A stretch of DNA of 64,000 nucleotides, from assembly GCF_022698145.1 (NCBI RefSeq), contig NZ_JALDAX010000025.1, forward strand, positions 1 through 64,000. Reading direction: 5' to 3'. The translations under genes and the position numbers were made by a program. The notes beneath the pieces were generated by a model. The model was not told the origin of the DNA and did no database searches. It saw only the letters and a program-made list of their open reading frames with translations. Below, piece by piece: positions 15,377 to 22,738 of this stretch. Numbering within the stretch: position 1 is the stretch's first letter; each line of letters opens with the position of its first letter. This stretch comes from Streptomyces spinosisporus. GTDB lineage: Bacteria > Actinomycetota > Actinomycetes > Streptomycetales > Streptomycetaceae.

Positions 15377-17079
15377 GCCCCACCACCCTTCCCACCGGCC
15401 TCGAACACGGGCACGTCACCTTCCTCGGTGCCGGACCCGGGGATCCGGGACTGCTGACTCTGCGCGCCGTGGAGGCGCTGGCGAACGCGGACGTACTGGT
15501 CGCCGAGCACGACGTGCTCGACGTGGTGCGCAAGCACGCCAGGCAAGGCGTCGCCGAGGTGCACACGGACGGGGGTCCTTCTGCGGACTCCCACCCGGGC
15601 ACGGGCACACCTCAGCTGGCGGTTGTTGACGGCTCGTCAACAACCGCTGGGGTCCCCGCGGTACGGGATGCCGCACATCTTGTCATGGAGGCCGCGCGGG
15701 GCGGCAGGCGGGTCGTGCGTGCGGTGTCCGGGGACCCCGGGCTCGACGCGTACGCCGCCGAGGAGATGCTCGCCTGCGCCGGTGCGGGCGTGCCCTTCGA
15801 GGTCGTCCCCGGTGTCGCCGCCGCCGTCGGTGTGCCCGCCTACGCGGGTGTTCCGCTGCGCGACGCCGAGGGCGCGGACGTGCGGTTCGTGGACGCCCGT
15901 ACCGCCTCCGATCGGTGCTGGACGGAGGTGGGGGCCTCCGACGGGACCGTGGTCGTGTCGACGACGCTCGACTCCGTCGGCGCCGCCGCGGGCGAGCTGG
16001 TGTCGGCAGGGCGCAAGCCGGACACGCCGATGACGGTGACGGTGGCTGGTACGACCACTCGTCAGCGGACCTGGACGGCGACGCTCGGCACCATCGCGCA
16101 GACCCTGAAGCAGGCCAAGGTGCTGCCCTCCCCGGAGGGCGGACGGCCGGTGATAGCCGTGGTCGGTGAGCGTTCCGCCGCCGCCCAGCGTGACCAGCTG
16201 TCGTGGTTCGAGTCCAAGCCGCTGTTCGGCTGGAAGGTTCTCGTGCCGCGCACGAAGGAGCAGGCGGCGTCGCTCTCCGACCAGCTGCGGTCGTACGGGG
16301 CCGTGCCGCACGAGGTGCCGACCATCGCGGTCGAGCCGCCGCGCACGCCCCAGCAGATGGAGCGGGCCGTGAAGGGGCTCGTCACCGGGCGGTACGAGTG
16401 GATCGCCTTCACCTCGGTGAACGCGGTCAAGGCGGTACGGGAGAAGTTCGAGGAGTACGGCCTGGACGCGCGCGCCTTCGCGGGCATCAAGGTCGCCGCG
16501 GTCGGCGAGCAGACCGCGAACGCGCTGATCGCCTTCGGCGTGAAGCCGGACCTGGTGCCGAGCGGTGAGCAGTCGGCCGCGGGGCTGCTGGAGGACTGGC
16601 CGCCGTACGACCCAGTCTTCGACCCGATCGACCGGGTCTTCCTGCCGCGCGCCGACATCGCCACCGAGACGCTGGTGGCCGGGCTGATCGAGCTGGGCTG
16701 GGAGGTCGACGACGTCACGGCGTACCGCACCGTGCGCGCGTCGCCGCCGCCGGCGGAGACCCGGGAGGCGATCAAGGGCGGCGGCTTCGACGCCGTGCTC
16801 TTCACGTCGTCGTCCACCGTGCGCAACCTGGTCGGCATCGCGGGCAAGCCGCACAACGTGACGGTGATCGCGTGCATCGGCCCCGCCACGGCGAAGACCG
16901 CCGAGGAACACGGCCTGCGCGTCGACGTCATGGCCCCCGAACCGTCCGTCCACAAGCTGGCGGAGGCACTCGCCGACTTCGGCCTGCGGAGGCGGGCTGC
17001 CGCGCTGGAGGCGGGGGATGCGGTGACTCGGCCGAGCGAGCGGAGGCCGGGGGCTCGGAGGCGGCGGTCGACGACCTGA
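15373..17079 (+). CDS. hemD: Fused uroporphyrinogen-III methyltransferase-like / uroporphyrinogen-III synthase
   Basis: A 568-aa two-domain protein. The N-terminal 250 residues are a tetrapyrrole methylase (CobA-like) domain with FLGAGPGDPGLLTLRAVEAL and RAVSGDPGLDAYAAEEMLACAGAGVPFEVVPGVAAAVGVPAYAGVPL. The C-terminal part, from about 275 (LFGWKVLVPRTKEQAASLSDQL) to 535, is HemD, which closes hydroxymethylbilane to uroporphyrinogen III. The tail of about 35 residues is basic and low-complexity. Such fusions are usual in actinobacteria. Whether the methylase half is still active cannot be told. A perfect 13-bp inverted repeat lies inside the coding region at 15619-15647. Confidence 0.93.
   Translation: MSPTTLPTGLEHGHVTFLGAGPGDPGLLTLRAVEALANADVLVAEHDVLDVVRKHARQGVAEVHTDGGPSADSHPGTGTPQLAVVDGSSTTAGVPAVRDAAHLVMEAARGGRRVVRAVSGDPGLDAYAAEEMLACAGAGVPFEVVPGVAAAVGVPAYAGVPLRDAEGADVRFVDARTASDRCWTEVGASDGTVVVSTTLDSVGAAAGELVSAGRKPDTPMTVTVAGTTTRQRTWTATLGTIAQTLKQAKVLPSPEGGRPVIAVVGERSAAAQRDQLSWFESKPLFGWKVLVPRTKEQAASLSDQLRSYGAVPHEVPTIAVEPPRTPQQMERAVKGLVTGRYEWIAFTSVNAVKAVREKFEEYGLDARAFAGIKVAAVGEQTANALIAFGVKPDLVPSGEQSAAGLLEDWPPYDPVFDPIDRVFLPRADIATETLVAGLIELGWEVDDVTAYRTVRASPPPAETREAIKGGGFDAVLFTSSSTVRNLVGIAGKPHNVTVIACIGPATAKTAEEHGLRVDVMAPEPSVHKLAEALADFGLRRRAAALEAGDAVTRPSERRPGARRRRSTT
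15619..15647. repeat. Perfect 13-bp inverted repeat inside hemD
   Basis: GCGGTTGTTGACG (15619-15631) and its complement (15635-15647) surround a 3-nt GCT centre, inside the N-terminal methylase domain of hemD. The stem is stable in RNA and the DNA element resembles a repressor site. It lies in a region coding for a variable loop. Confidence 0.7.
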
Positions 17080-17088
17080 GGCGAGGCG

Positions 17089-17118
17089 GAAGCCCCCTGT
17101 GCTTGTGCAGGGGGCTTC
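17089..17118 (+). terminator. Hairpin terminator at the end of rex-hemACD
   Basis: An 11-bp perfect stem, 17089-17099 with 17108-17118, with an 8-nt loop, beginning 9 nt after the hemD stop. It marks the end of the operon and the border of the accessory cassette. Confidence 0.75.
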
Positions 17119-17205
17119 GCCGCGCTTCTTTGCGTTACGGGCACCACTGAGTCGTGGCCGCCTTCCGCTTCTCAGACGCTGCTGCGTCTGCCCACTGGCA
17201 TTTTT

Positions 17206-17817
17206 CTACGCGGGCGGCGTCAAGACCAACGTGCTGTCCTTGCCCGCACCCAAGGTGCTTGCCGTGGCCATCGCTTGTGCCTGCGCGAGAGTAAGTGGTG
17301 CGGCCCAAGCCAGAGACTCGACAAGGTGCTCCGCGAGGAGACCGACATGGGGATCGGGCTGGATCAGTGCGGTTGGCCGACCAAGGGCGGTGCGTTCGGC
17401 GGCCCATGTGTGGTCGAGGCTGGTGAAGTCGTCGTCGATCCAGATGGCGGGTGCGTCGCCGAGCCAGGTCTCGACGTGATCGCGTTTCCAGAGGTAGCCG
17501 TTGGGGTGGCTGGTGGTGATCCGGGGACGCGGCAGGTCGACGTGGGGGATGGGCGGGAGGCCGAGGAGGGGGCCGACGAGCGTGGTGGCGTCCTGGCGCC
17601 AACTGGTGCACCACAGGGGGGTGACCAGGCCGGATCGGATTGTGTGCATGAGCAGGGGGCCGTGTGCGGGGTTGAGCCAGACGGTGACCGGGTTGCCGGC
17701 GTTGCGGCCGCCAGGAACGACATCGTGGCGGCCGTGGGTTGCCGGAGTGGTCCCATCGGCGTCCGGAAAGGGTATGAGGACGCCGTCGACATCGAGGAGC
17801 AGGTAGGGCGGACGCAT
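17206..17817 (-). CDS. HAD-like hydrolase of the accessory cassette
   Basis: A 203-aa HAD-fold protein. Motif I is YLLLDVDGVLIPF at about residues 5-17, with nucleophile and acid Asps in DVD. Motif II is likely LWCTSWR, a Lys in GYLWKRDHV fits motif III, and WIDDDF gives the acidic metal site IV. There is no cap like that of the sugar phosphatases. Substrate unknown. ATG 17817 is preceded by GGGAGA; an in-frame extension from 17889 lacks a ribosome site. It is the last gene of the four-gene minus-strand operon, 32 bp after the methyltransferase. Confidence 0.7.
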   Translation of the reverse strand: MRPPYLLLDVDGVLIPFPDADGTTPATHGRHDVVPGGRNAGNPVTVWLNPAHGPLLMHTIRSGLVTPLWCTSWRQDATTLVGPLLGLPPIPHVDLPRPRITTSHPNGYLWKRDHVETWLGDAPAIWIDDDFTSLDHTWAAERTALGRPTALIQPDPHVGLLAEHLVESLAWAAPLTLAQAQAMATASTLGAGKDSTLVLTPPA

Positions 17818-17849
17818 CGTTGTCTCCCAAGGGGCGGCGGCAGTCGAGC

Positions 17850-18545
17850 TCAGAGCTTGCGCGCGGTGATCAGCAGAGTGGTGGGCCACTGGCTGCCGTG
17901 ACGGGCGTCGTGGAACTCCTGGGCTGAGGTGAGCCAGAGGCCGGCGCGGTCGAGGTGCTTTTCCCAGCGATCGGCGTCGAAGTCCCAGCGGGGGATGGGC
18001 AGTCGGGTGCGGTCCGGGAGGGTGACGTAGTCCCGGCGGGGCCGGTCGTCGATGGTGGGGCGCAGGCCGCCGCGCTGGGGGTGGGGGACGGAGAAGGCGA
18101 GAGTGCGGCCGGGTTTGAGGTGCTGGGCGATGGCCTGGAGGAGAAGCTCGGGGGCTACGAGGCCGACGGCCCCGAAGACGGAATAGATGGCATCGAAGTC
18201 TTCGTCAGAGGCTTGCAGGTAGTGCAGGGCGTGGCCTGCGACGAAGGTGAGGTTGTTGAGGCGGCCGTAGTGCGAGCGGGCTCGGCGGATCTGGAGGCCG
18301 ACCAGGTCGACGCCGGTGACCTGGGCGCCGTAGCGGGTGGCGAGGTGGGCGGCGTTGTGGCCGGGGCCGCATCCGAGTTCCAGCAGCCGCTTGCGGCGCA
18401 GGTCTGCGCCGAGGATCTCGGCACCAGGTCCGGTACCGGACCGAGTCGTCCACTCCATTCGCGCGGGTACCGAAAGCGGATCGGCGGGGCCGGTCGTGGT
18501 GCGTTGAAGCGCGTGAACGTACCAAGGGGAGGACTGGGCGAGCAC
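17850..18545 (-). CDS. Class I SAM-dependent methyltransferase of the accessory cassette
   Basis: A 231-aa Rossmann-fold methyltransferase. SAM motif I LLELGCGPGHNAAHLATRYG is at about residues 54-73. The acidic loop VTGVDLVGLQIRRAR, motif IV FDAIYSVFGAVG and post-motif LKPGRTLAFSVPHP follow. This is close in layout to small-molecule methyltransferases. Start GTG 18545 is 1 nt after the stop of the upstream gene and has GGAGG 6 nt before it, indicating tight coupling. The substrate is unknown; gene order suggests it acts with the phosphotransferase-fold and HAD proteins. Confidence 0.8.
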   Translation of the reverse strand: MLAQSSPWYVHALQRTTTGPADPLSVPARMEWTTRSGTGPGAEILGADLRRKRLLELGCGPGHNAAHLATRYGAQVTGVDLVGLQIRRARSHYGRLNNLTFVAGHALHYLQASDEDFDAIYSVFGAVGLVAPELLLQAIAQHLKPGRTLAFSVPHPQRGGLRPTIDDRPRRDYVTLPDRTRLPIPRWDFDADRWEKHLDRAGLWLTSAQEFHDARHGSQWPTTLLITARKL

Positions 18546-18546
18546 G

Positions 18547-19461
18547 TCAGACCTCCAGGAGGAGATGCGTGACGTCGGTGAGGTGGCGGCGTACGGCCTT
18601 GATGTAGGCGGGGTCGGTGGCTGGGTTGTTGATCCAGCGGATGGACTGTTCCATGAACCACTCGACGGCCCACATGCGGTGCCAGCCCAAAGCCCAGTTT
18701 TCTGCCGTGAGTCCGCCGCGCGGGGTGAGGGCGTCGGGGGTGCCGCCGGCGGTGACGTACTGCTCCAGGAAGACCCGAAGGCGTACGGGGTCGGGGGCGT
18801 CGAGGGTGCCGTGCCAGCTGGCGAGGTCGAGCAGGCCGGGGCCGGTGAAGGTGCGGGCGAAGTCCAGCAGCCGCCAGCCGCGTTGGCCGAGGTGGAGGCT
18901 GGTGGGGTGGTACTCGGAGTGCACCCAGCCGAACGGTGCCGAGGTCGCACCGGTCGAGCGGGCCTCAGAGGCCTCGGCGATGCGGTTGAGGGCGTCCTCG
19001 ACGTCGTCCGTGTCCTGCCAGCGTTCGGCCTTGCGGAGCCGGGCGAGGTGGTCCAGGGCTCGGTTCGGCAGCGTGCGGAGCTGATTTTGATCCAGGACGG
19101 GCAGGGCAGCAGCCGTACGGGTGCCGTGCAGGACCACGGCAGCGGCAACGCCATCGAGGTCGTCGGCATCGCGGACGGCGGGACCGAGGTCCTCCATGAG
19201 CATGCCGAGCCAGCCATCGAGGACGGCAGAGGCGCGCACCTGCGGGACGGGAACGCCGAGCGTGTGCGCCAGACGCAGAGCCTGGTCCTCGCAGTCAAAG
19301 GGCCGCTTCGCGTACTTGAAAATCGCGGTGGTGGCGTCGGGGAAGGTCAGGCGTTCCACACCCGACATGGACCACACGCGTATTTTCTCGCGCACAGCGG
19401 TGGCCCGATCGGCCATGGTGAGCAGGTTGTCGAGCAGTTCGGCGCTGGGGTTCGCGGTCAC
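18547..19461 (-). CDS. Aminoglycoside-phosphotransferase-fold protein with altered catalytic motif
   Basis: A 304-aa protein with the APH/choline-kinase fold. TTAIFKYAKRPFDCEDQALRLAH has the likely ATP-binding Lys at 49. GMLMEDLG is the hinge. WVHSEYHPTSLHL (180-192) sits in the catalytic-loop position, and LLDFARTF supplies a metal-site Asp at 200. The canonical loop is HGDxHPGN; here the catalytic Asp is Glu183 and the Asn is Ser188. It may be a pseudokinase or a modified kinase. GTG 19461 follows GGAG at 6-nt spacing. It is the second gene of the cassette operon. An antibiotic-resistance role is not supported. Confidence 0.7.
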   Translation of the reverse strand: MTANPSAELLDNLLTMADRATAVREKIRVWSMSGVERLTFPDATTAIFKYAKRPFDCEDQALRLAHTLGVPVPQVRASAVLDGWLGMLMEDLGPAVRDADDLDGVAAAVVLHGTRTAAALPVLDQNQLRTLPNRALDHLARLRKAERWQDTDDVEDALNRIAEASEARSTGATSAPFGWVHSEYHPTSLHLGQRGWRLLDFARTFTGPGLLDLASWHGTLDAPDPVRLRVFLEQYVTAGGTPDALTPRGGLTAENWALGWHRMWAVEWFMEQSIRWINNPATDPAYIKAVRRHLTDVTHLLLEV

Positions 19462-19541
19462 GTGGTGCTCCAGAGGGGTTGAAGGCGTCCGGGACGGGCG
19501 AGAGGCGGGGCCCGCCCCGGAGCCTGGCGTGCGGTGCGGTG

Positions 19542-20291
19542 CTACGCGGCAGGGCTCACGCGGTGGGCGTAGACCTGCTCGATCCAGCCGGACTTGAAGG
19601 CCGCGAGGTCGTCGCGGAAGGCGGTCATCGACGCACCGTAGGGCGCGACGACGCCACCCGACTGGTCCGGCACGGACTGGCAGCCGTGTACGAGCCGGCC
19701 GCCGAGGGCGGCGTGGGCCTTGATGGACTCGATGCGGCGGTGCTCGTTGAACCAGCCGCCGTGGTACACCTCGTCGAGCATGCCGCCCATGTCGTCGTCC
19801 AGGTCGAAGACGACGGAGGTGGCTGCCGGGAAGAACCAGCACGGGCCGACGTTGGAGATGTGCCCGTCCAACTCGACCTTGTTCAGCGCCATCAGCGTGG
19901 CAGCTTCGCGCAGCATCCGCAGGTGCTCGGCGGTGATCTGCGGCAGGCCGAGGCCCGCGAGGTGCTCCTCGCGAAACAGATAGGCGTACACCTCGTACGC
20001 GGTGGACAGCACGTGAGCGGCGTCCGAGGTGGACTCGGCGTGGGCCTTGATGAAGTCCAGCGCGACCTGCTCGACCGCGCTCTCTGTCGTCTCCTCCACG
20101 TCCAGGAGCTGCGACTTGACCAGCTCCCAGTCGGCGAGGAGCCACGTGTCGGACTCGAAACGGAAGAAGTACTCGTGCGGGTCGATGGTGATGCGTCGGC
20201 CCTCGACGTGGATGCCGGGCAGGCGGCTCCAGCGCTCGTCGAACGCCTCGGGCAGTACGACCGTGATGGCCGCGGTGTCGGTGGTGGTCAC
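19542..20291 (-). CDS. Unknown protein, first gene of the accessory operon
   Basis: A 249-aa soluble protein that I do not recognise. GTG 20291 has GGAGA about 5 nt upstream. It is rich in acidic and aromatic residues with no signal peptide or membrane span. Notable patches are ITIDPHEYFFRFESDTWLLADWELVK near the N-terminus, NKVELDGHISNVGPCWFFPA, SVVFDLDDDMGGMLDEVYHGGWFNEHRRIESIKAH, and a C-terminal GWIEQVYAHRVSPAA. The helical middle (SAVEQVALDFIKAHAEST) has no repeats. As promoter-proximal gene of an operon with a kinase-fold protein, a methyltransferase and a HAD hydrolase, it may be the core enzyme or scaffold. It is 80 bp ahead of the next gene. Confidence 0.7.
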   Translation of the reverse strand: MTTTDTAAITVVLPEAFDERWSRLPGIHVEGRRITIDPHEYFFRFESDTWLLADWELVKSQLLDVEETTESAVEQVALDFIKAHAESTSDAAHVLSTAYEVYAYLFREEHLAGLGLPQITAEHLRMLREAATLMALNKVELDGHISNVGPCWFFPAATSVVFDLDDDMGGMLDEVYHGGWFNEHRRIESIKAHAALGGRLVHGCQSVPDQSGGVVAPYGASMTAFRDDLAAFKSGWIEQVYAHRVSPAA

Positions 20292-20312
20292 CGTGTCTCC
20301 GTCTCTGATCGG

Positions 20313-20344
20313 CCGGGTTCGGGCACAGGAATGCCCGAACCCGG
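20313..20344. promoter_or_regulatory. Perfect 13-bp inverted repeat in the cassette's divergent promoter region
   Basis: CCGGGTTCGGGCA (20313-20325) and its exact complement (20332-20344) are separated by 6 nt. The element is 21 bp before the start of the first minus-strand gene and about 170 bp before the HTH-TPR gene. It could be the operator of that regulator or an RNA hairpin in the leader. It has no U-tract. Confidence 0.6.
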
Positions 20345-20515
20345 TGTGGGTGTACGGAACTTCTGGGTTCGCTCGGCCGAATCGGGAAGTCAGGTCACGT
20401 ACCGGACCGGGGACGAGCGGCTGATGATTAGTGAACACTCCGTCACGCACAGTGGGTACGGTGAGAGCCAGTTGAAGCGGTATACGCGGTTTACAGCCCC
20501 GGAGCGGAGGCGATC

Positions 20516-21871
20516 GTGGCGGCGCCGAAGGGTCCCAACTCCCGCCTGCGGGACGTGATCGAGGCGACCAGCTGTACCTATGAGGCTCTGGCGAAGGACA
20601 TCCGGCGTATCGCAGCCGAGAACGGAGAGATCCTCCAGACCAACAAATCGGCCGTCTCTCACTGGGTGAACGGCTCGCGCCGGCCGACCGGACGGACCGG
20701 CCAGTACCTCGCTGAGGCGCTGTCCCGCCGAGCAGGGCGCACCGTCAGCCTGGCCGAGATCGACCTCCGATCGCGCGATGATGCGATGTCGCAGGAGTCG
20801 GACCCTGTGCTCGCGGCCACCGACCTGGGCCGGGCCGACGTCGAACGCCGTCGCTTCCTTGCCGTGGCTGCCTTCACCACGGCCGGGGTCGCCATGCCGC
20901 TCTTCCACGACCACGAGGCCACCGCCCGCATGCTGCGCGCCCGCACCGGCAGCTCCCTGGTCGGGGCGGAGGACGTGGGCGTCGTACGGCAGATCACCGC
21001 GGCCTTCAGCGCGGCCGACGAACGACTCGGCGGCGGCCACGGCCTGACCACCGTCACCGCCTACCTCGCCGACACCGCCGCCCCCATGCTTCGCGGTCGC
21101 TTCCCGAACGAAGCCTTACGACAGGCGGCCTTCGGTGCCGTCGCCGAACTCGCCTACCTCGCCGGGTGGAAGCACCACGACCTCGGCCAGGAAGGCGCCG
21201 CCCAGCGCTACTACCAGGTCGGCTACCAACTCGCGTGCGAAGCCGACCCGCGCGGCCACGCCGCCTGGATGATGCGCGCCCTCGCCCACCAAGCCCTCAG
21301 CCTCAAGCAGCCCCACCACTGCGTCGACCTCGTCGAAGGCGCCCTCACCCGCGGCCTTGGCCACGTCGACGGCCAGACCGAGGCGCTGCTGCACATCACC
21401 CACGCCCGCGCGTACGCCGCTGTCGGCGCGAAGCCCGCGGCGGCCCGCGCCCTGCTCGCAGCGGAAGACGCCCTCCTGCGTGACGACAGCCCCCAACCCA
21501 GCTACTCCCGCGTCAGTGGTCCGGCCGCCGGCACCGTCGCCAGCCACACCGCCCGCACCCTCACCGACCTCGCCGACCACGTCGGCACCGAGCAACAGCA
21601 CCGCGACGCCCTGGTGCGCTGGGATCCCGAGAAGTACAAACGCGTCCACGCCCTCACCTACGCCGACCTCGGCGACAGCCTGGCCGCGCAGGCCCGCGCC
21701 GACGAAGCCGTCGCCGCCTGGTCACAAGCCCTGAATTTGATGGAGGGCATGACCTCCGACCGCACCCGCAAAGCGATCACCTCGCTTCGCTCCACCTTCT
21801 CCGTCTACCAGCGCCGCAAAGTGCCCGGAGCCACCGAACTCGCCCGCCGCGCACGCGAAGCACTGGCCTAA
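20516..21871 (+). CDS. HTH transcriptional regulator with TPR-like C-terminal domain
   Basis: A 451-aa regulator. The N-terminal HTH is at about residues 8-80 (NSRLRDVIEATSCTYEALAKDIRRIAAEN, SAVSHWVNGSRRPTGRTGQYLAEAL). A linker with a hydrophobic patch (RRRFLAVAAFTTAGVAMPL) leads into an all-helical TPR-like region covering about 150-450 (for example AVAELAYLAGWKHHDLGQEGAAQRYYQVGYQLA). This is the large Streptomyces regulator family often found divergent from small biosynthetic or stress operons, where TPRs likely sense a partner protein or peptide. It is transcribed away from the four-gene operon and is 36 bp ahead of the NUDIX gene. GTG 20516 follows GGAGCGGAGG. Confidence 0.8.
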   Translation: MAAPKGPNSRLRDVIEATSCTYEALAKDIRRIAAENGEILQTNKSAVSHWVNGSRRPTGRTGQYLAEALSRRAGRTVSLAEIDLRSRDDAMSQESDPVLAATDLGRADVERRRFLAVAAFTTAGVAMPLFHDHEATARMLRARTGSSLVGAEDVGVVRQITAAFSAADERLGGGHGLTTVTAYLADTAAPMLRGRFPNEALRQAAFGAVAELAYLAGWKHHDLGQEGAAQRYYQVGYQLACEADPRGHAAWMMRALAHQALSLKQPHHCVDLVEGALTRGLGHVDGQTEALLHITHARAYAAVGAKPAAARALLAAEDALLRDDSPQPSYSRVSGPAAGTVASHTARTLTDLADHVGTEQQHRDALVRWDPEKYKRVHALTYADLGDSLAAQARADEAVAAWSQALNLMEGMTSDRTRKAITSLRSTFSVYQRRKVPGATELARRAREALA

Positions 21872-21907
21872 GCTGCCCATCAACCGGCCGACGAAGGGAC
21901 ACCAGCC

Positions 21908-22408
21908 GTGGCTCAGCGGACCACCGACGACCACCCCGAAGCCCTCCCGCCCGCGCTCGAATCCATGACCCTGCTCGTCGCCGCCGTCATCGTCCACGAC
22001 AAGGCCACCAACCGCGTCGTCCTCCTCCAACGCAGCCGGAACGCCAAGTTCGCCCAGGGCATGTGGGATCTGCCTGTCGGAAAGAGCGAGCCCGGTGAAC
22101 CCATCACGCAGACGGCAGCGCGGGAGCTGTACGAGGAGACCGGCCTGACCGTGAAGCCCGAGGCCCTCAAGGTCGCCCACATCATTCACGGCGCCTGGGG
22201 CGTCGAGGCCCCCAATGGCTTCCTCACCGTCGTGTTCGCCGCCCACGAATGGAGCGGCGAACCCGAAAACCGAGAACCACGCAAGCACTCCCAGGTCTGC
22301 TGGGTCGATGCCGACGCGATCCCCGAGGAGTTCGTGGACACCACGGCCAGCGCCCTCCACCGATATCTCGATGGCGGCCCGCAGGTGTCGATCGATGGCT
22401 GGAGTTAG
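21908..22408 (+). CDS. NUDIX hydrolase
   Basis: A 166-aa NUDIX pyrophosphatase. The NUDIX box reads GKSEPGEPITQTAARELYEETGL and keeps the G-x5-E-x7-REL-x-EE-x-G pattern, so it should bind Mg2+ and cleave a nucleoside diphosphate linked to another moiety. The preceding strand VVLLQRSRNAKFAQGMWDLPVG resembles MutT-like enzymes that handle damaged or modified nucleotides. GTG 21908 is preceded by GAAGGGA. It is probably co-transcribed with the HTH-TPR gene. Its presence beside a kinase-fold, methyltransferase and HAD operon hints at nucleotide-type intermediates (inference). Confidence 0.85.
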   Translation: MAQRTTDDHPEALPPALESMTLLVAAVIVHDKATNRVVLLQRSRNAKFAQGMWDLPVGKSEPGEPITQTAARELYEETGLTVKPEALKVAHIIHGAWGVEAPNGFLTVVFAAHEWSGEPENREPRKHSQVCWVDADAIPEEFVDTTASALHRYLDGGPQVSIDGWS

Positions 22409-22738
22409 GCGTTCCGTTGCGCCGGCCGCGTGGACAGGTCATACAGGGGCCTGGCCATGCGGGATCCGGTGAAGTGGCGGCCGGTGTTGCAGGCGGTAAA
22501 AGACCTTAAGAACCCGGGGAAATAACCCACCAACCAAACCAAACCTCGCGCGCGTCACACGGGCGGGTGAAATTGGCTGGTCTGGGTGGCGGTTTGGGGG
22601 ACTGGGCGGGCAGTCTCGCCGTGGGCAATAGCCACAGGCAAAGTCCACAACTGCACAGCCCCACACATACTTCGGCCCCCGCCGGGACGGCAATCCCAGT
22701 GCGAGGGCCTGACCAACGAGGAAGAGACACGCTTCCCC
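22409..22738. other. 330-bp gene-free region between NUDIX and winged-helix genes
   Basis: No convincing gene on either strand. An A/C-rich run at about 22525-22547 (ACCAACCAAACCAAACC) is followed 40 bp later by a G/T-rich segment (GGTCTGGGTGGCGGTTTGG) that could pair with it imperfectly. It may hold the promoter for the winged-helix gene. The base composition is lower in GC than the flanking genes. Confidence 0.5.

Noticed and set aside
18547..19461. Aminoglycoside resistance gene
   Set aside because: The APH fold is present but the catalytic loop is altered and the context is not a resistance locus, so naming a drug would be unsupported.
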